From Actinomadura chibensis NBRC 106107 (lineage in GTDB: Bacteria; Actinomycetota; Actinomycetes; Streptosporangiales; Streptosporangiaceae), in contig NZ_BCQP01000015.1 in assembly GCF_001552135.1 (NCBI RefSeq), forward strand, positions 1 through 64,000: a stretch of 64,000 nt of DNA. Reading direction: 5' to 3'. Positions 62,931 through 64,000 of this stretch are shown in pieces (position 1 is the first letter of the stretch; every line of letters begins with the position of its first letter). The position numbers were made by a program, and so were the translations under genes. The notes beneath the pieces are model-generated. The model did no database searches and was not told where the DNA came from. It was given only the letters and a program-made list of their open reading frames with translations.

Positions 62931-63845
62931 CTAATTCTCCGTGTCGTGCGGGAGGCGCGCCGCCTGGGCCTTGAGCAGGCGGAGGAGGCGGCCGACCTGG
63001 GCGGGCGGCTGGCGGGTGCGGGAGTACTGGGCGACGAGGAGGACGTCCGGGCCCTCGGCCGCCAGCGGGCGGTGCGTGATGACGCCGCTCCGTTCGAGGG
63101 GGTCCCCGGAGACGCTGTAATCGGGCAGCAGGGTGACGCCCAGGCCCTGGGCGACCATCACCTTGCCCATTTCGGCGCCGTCCACGGAGTAGGCGATGGC
63201 CGGTTCGCGGCCGTCCAGGATGCGGTGCACGTAGCGGTGCATCAGATAGCCCGCGCGCATCGCGACGAACGGCTCGGCGAGGAACCGCGCCAGCGGGACC
63301 TCGCGCAGCCGGGCCAGCGGGCTGTCGGCGCGGCAGCAGACCGCGGCGCGGCCGCGCAGCAGCTCGACCGTGGCGAGGTCCGGGGGCGGGTCGTCGCCGT
63401 CGATGACGTTGATCAGGCCGAGGTCCAGCCCGCCCCCGCGCAGCGCCTCCTGGATGTCGGCCTGCCGGGCGGTGATCAGCTCGACCTGCGTCTCGGGACG
63501 CCCCGCGCGGAAGCCGCTGATCACGGGCAGCACGAGCGGGACGGTGGCGGCGTGCACGGTGCCGATGCGGATGCTGCGCCGGGACCGGTGCCTGTCGTCG
63601 GCCGCCGCGCGCAGCCGGTGCACGGCGTCCAGGACCTCCATGATCCCGGGCAGCAGCTCGCGCCCGCCCGAGCTGAGCCGGGCGCCCGAGCGGTGCCGTT
63701 CGAGCAGCGTGACGCCGAGCTCGCGCTCCAGGTTGCCGATGGTCTGGCTGAGCGCCGGCTGCGACATGTGCAGCGCCTCGCTGGCGCGGCGCATCGAGCC
63801 CAGGCGGGTGACGGCCGCGACGCATTCCAACTGCTCGATCCGCAT
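62931..63845 (-). CDS. LysR family transcriptional regulator
   Basis: A 304-residue LysR-type regulator. The N-terminal helix-turn-helix is standard: MRIEQLECVAAVTRLGSM then SEALHMSQPALSQTIGNLER. The C-terminal periplasmic-binding-like effector domain begins IRIGTVHAATVPLVLP. The ATG at 63845 is used; a longer start at 63881 adds 12 residues before the usual N-terminus. It is divergent from the SfnG-like gene at 63936, so it probably controls that sulfur-scavenging gene, in line with LysR regulators of sulfonate and sulfone use. Confidence 0.93.
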   Translation of the reverse strand: MRIEQLECVAAVTRLGSMRRASEALHMSQPALSQTIGNLERELGVTLLERHRSGARLSSGGRELLPGIMEVLDAVHRLRAAADDRHRSRRSIRIGTVHAATVPLVLPVISGFRAGRPETQVELITARQADIQEALRGGGLDLGLINVIDGDDPPPDLATVELLRGRAAVCCRADSPLARLREVPLARFLAEPFVAMRAGYLMHRYVHRILDGREPAIAYSVDGAEMGKVMVAQGLGVTLLPDYSVSGDPLERSGVITHRPLAAEGPDVLLVAQYSRTRQPPAQVGRLLRLLKAQAARLPHDTEN

Positions 63846-63899
63846 GTCCCCCCCGAGCGCCTGCAAGGTCCTGCCTATCACCCCGTCAGGAACACCACA

Positions 63900-63928
63900 T
63901 TGACCTGGGACGGGCCGACATTCACAAT
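63900..63928 (+). promoter_or_regulatory. Promoter of the SfnG-like gene
   Basis: TTGACC (63900-63905) and CACAAT (63923-63928) are spaced by 17 nt. The -10 ends 7 nt before the ATG at 63936, so the mRNA would be leaderless. No ribosome-binding site is present. Confidence 0.5.
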
Positions 63929-63935
63929 CCTAACT

Positions 63936-64000
63936 ATGCCTGTAGGAAATATCGAGAAACGTCCGGAGCCGGTGAGGTTCGCCTACTGGGTGCCGAACGT
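63936..64000 (+). CDS. Start of an LLM-class flavin monooxygenase, SfnG-like (partial)
   Basis: The first 21 codons are visible and read MPVGNIEKRPEPVRFAYWVP then N before the window ends. The string RFAYWVPN is typical of the beginning of dimethylsulfone monooxygenase SfnG and close LLM-type flavin monooxygenases. The rest is outside the window. The divergent LysR gene and a clear promoter support it as a real gene; the SfnG name rests on this short match. Confidence 0.55.
   Translation, partial: MPVGNIEKRPEPVRFAYWVPN

Overview
The window is chromosomal DNA of a very GC-rich filamentous actinomycete. Pointers are an SsgB-like sporulation protein, XRE/DUF397 regulator pairs, a SARP/AfsR-type regulator, Hanks-type kinases, a polyphosphate glucokinase and many GTG/leaderless starts. 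The gene mix is compatible with Streptosporangiales/Thermomonosporaceae (Actinomadura-like), but that assignment is inference. No rRNA, CRISPR array, prophage or intact insertion sequence was seen.

Layout. 0.3-4.8 kb: housekeeping-type singletons (patatin, phosphotransferase-like protein, phosphoesterase, rhodanese, Gfo/Idh oxidoreductase, CopD-like membrane protein). 4.8-13 kb: a complete respiratory nitrate reductase operon narK-narG-narH-narJ-narI on the minus strand. Its upstream region carries a 10-bp-arm palindrome and a DosR/DevR-like box. 13.1-20.7 kb: a MarR/MFS efflux pair, a MurI-like racemase, a ketopantoate-reductase-like enzyme, and a large flavin/Fe-S oxidoreductase next to an IclR regulator. 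20.8-23.6 kb: the meta-cleavage lower pathway mhpD-mhpF-mhpE, closed by a strong hairpin. 23.7-26.9 kb: TetR, a two-domain universal stress protein with a second DosR-like box, and a PBP4-type carboxypeptidase.

26.9-43.1 kb is a block of minus-strand genes and the most unusual part. It holds a four-gene DNA end-processing operon (HerA-like ATPase, SbcD/Mre11, SbcC/Rad50, NurA-like nuclease). Upstream of that lie a 1138-residue membrane-anchored NACHT NTPase with an FGE/SUMF1-like segment, a transmembrane Ser/Thr kinase, a SARP/NB-ARC/TPR regulator and an MFS transporter. Kinase, NACHT protein and nuclease operon share one strand and are only 96 and 174 nt apart. They are therefore a candidate defence or genome-surveillance module.

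43.4-51.9 kb is mixed: DUF488, a secreted SMP-30-like protein, a frameshifted remnant, an XRE-DUF397 pair divergent from two small hypothetical genes, a kinase-WD40 fusion, tRNA-Val(CAC) and ssgB-like. 51.9-64 kb is conventional: transhydrogenase sthA, a TetR-SDR-SMR unit with a duplicated operator, ppgK, a GH38 mannosidase with a PHP metallohydrolase, pabC-pabB, an ArsR-type regulator and a tRNA Gly-Cys-Val cluster. It ends with a LysR regulator divergent from the first codons of an SfnG-like monooxygenase cut by the window edge.

Themes. Two DosR-like boxes suggest that nitrate respiration and the stress protein are co-induced under hypoxia. Several genes have a -10-like hexamer ending 7-8 nt before the start codon, which implies leaderless mRNAs. 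Many regulators sit divergent from their likely targets with a palindrome between them.
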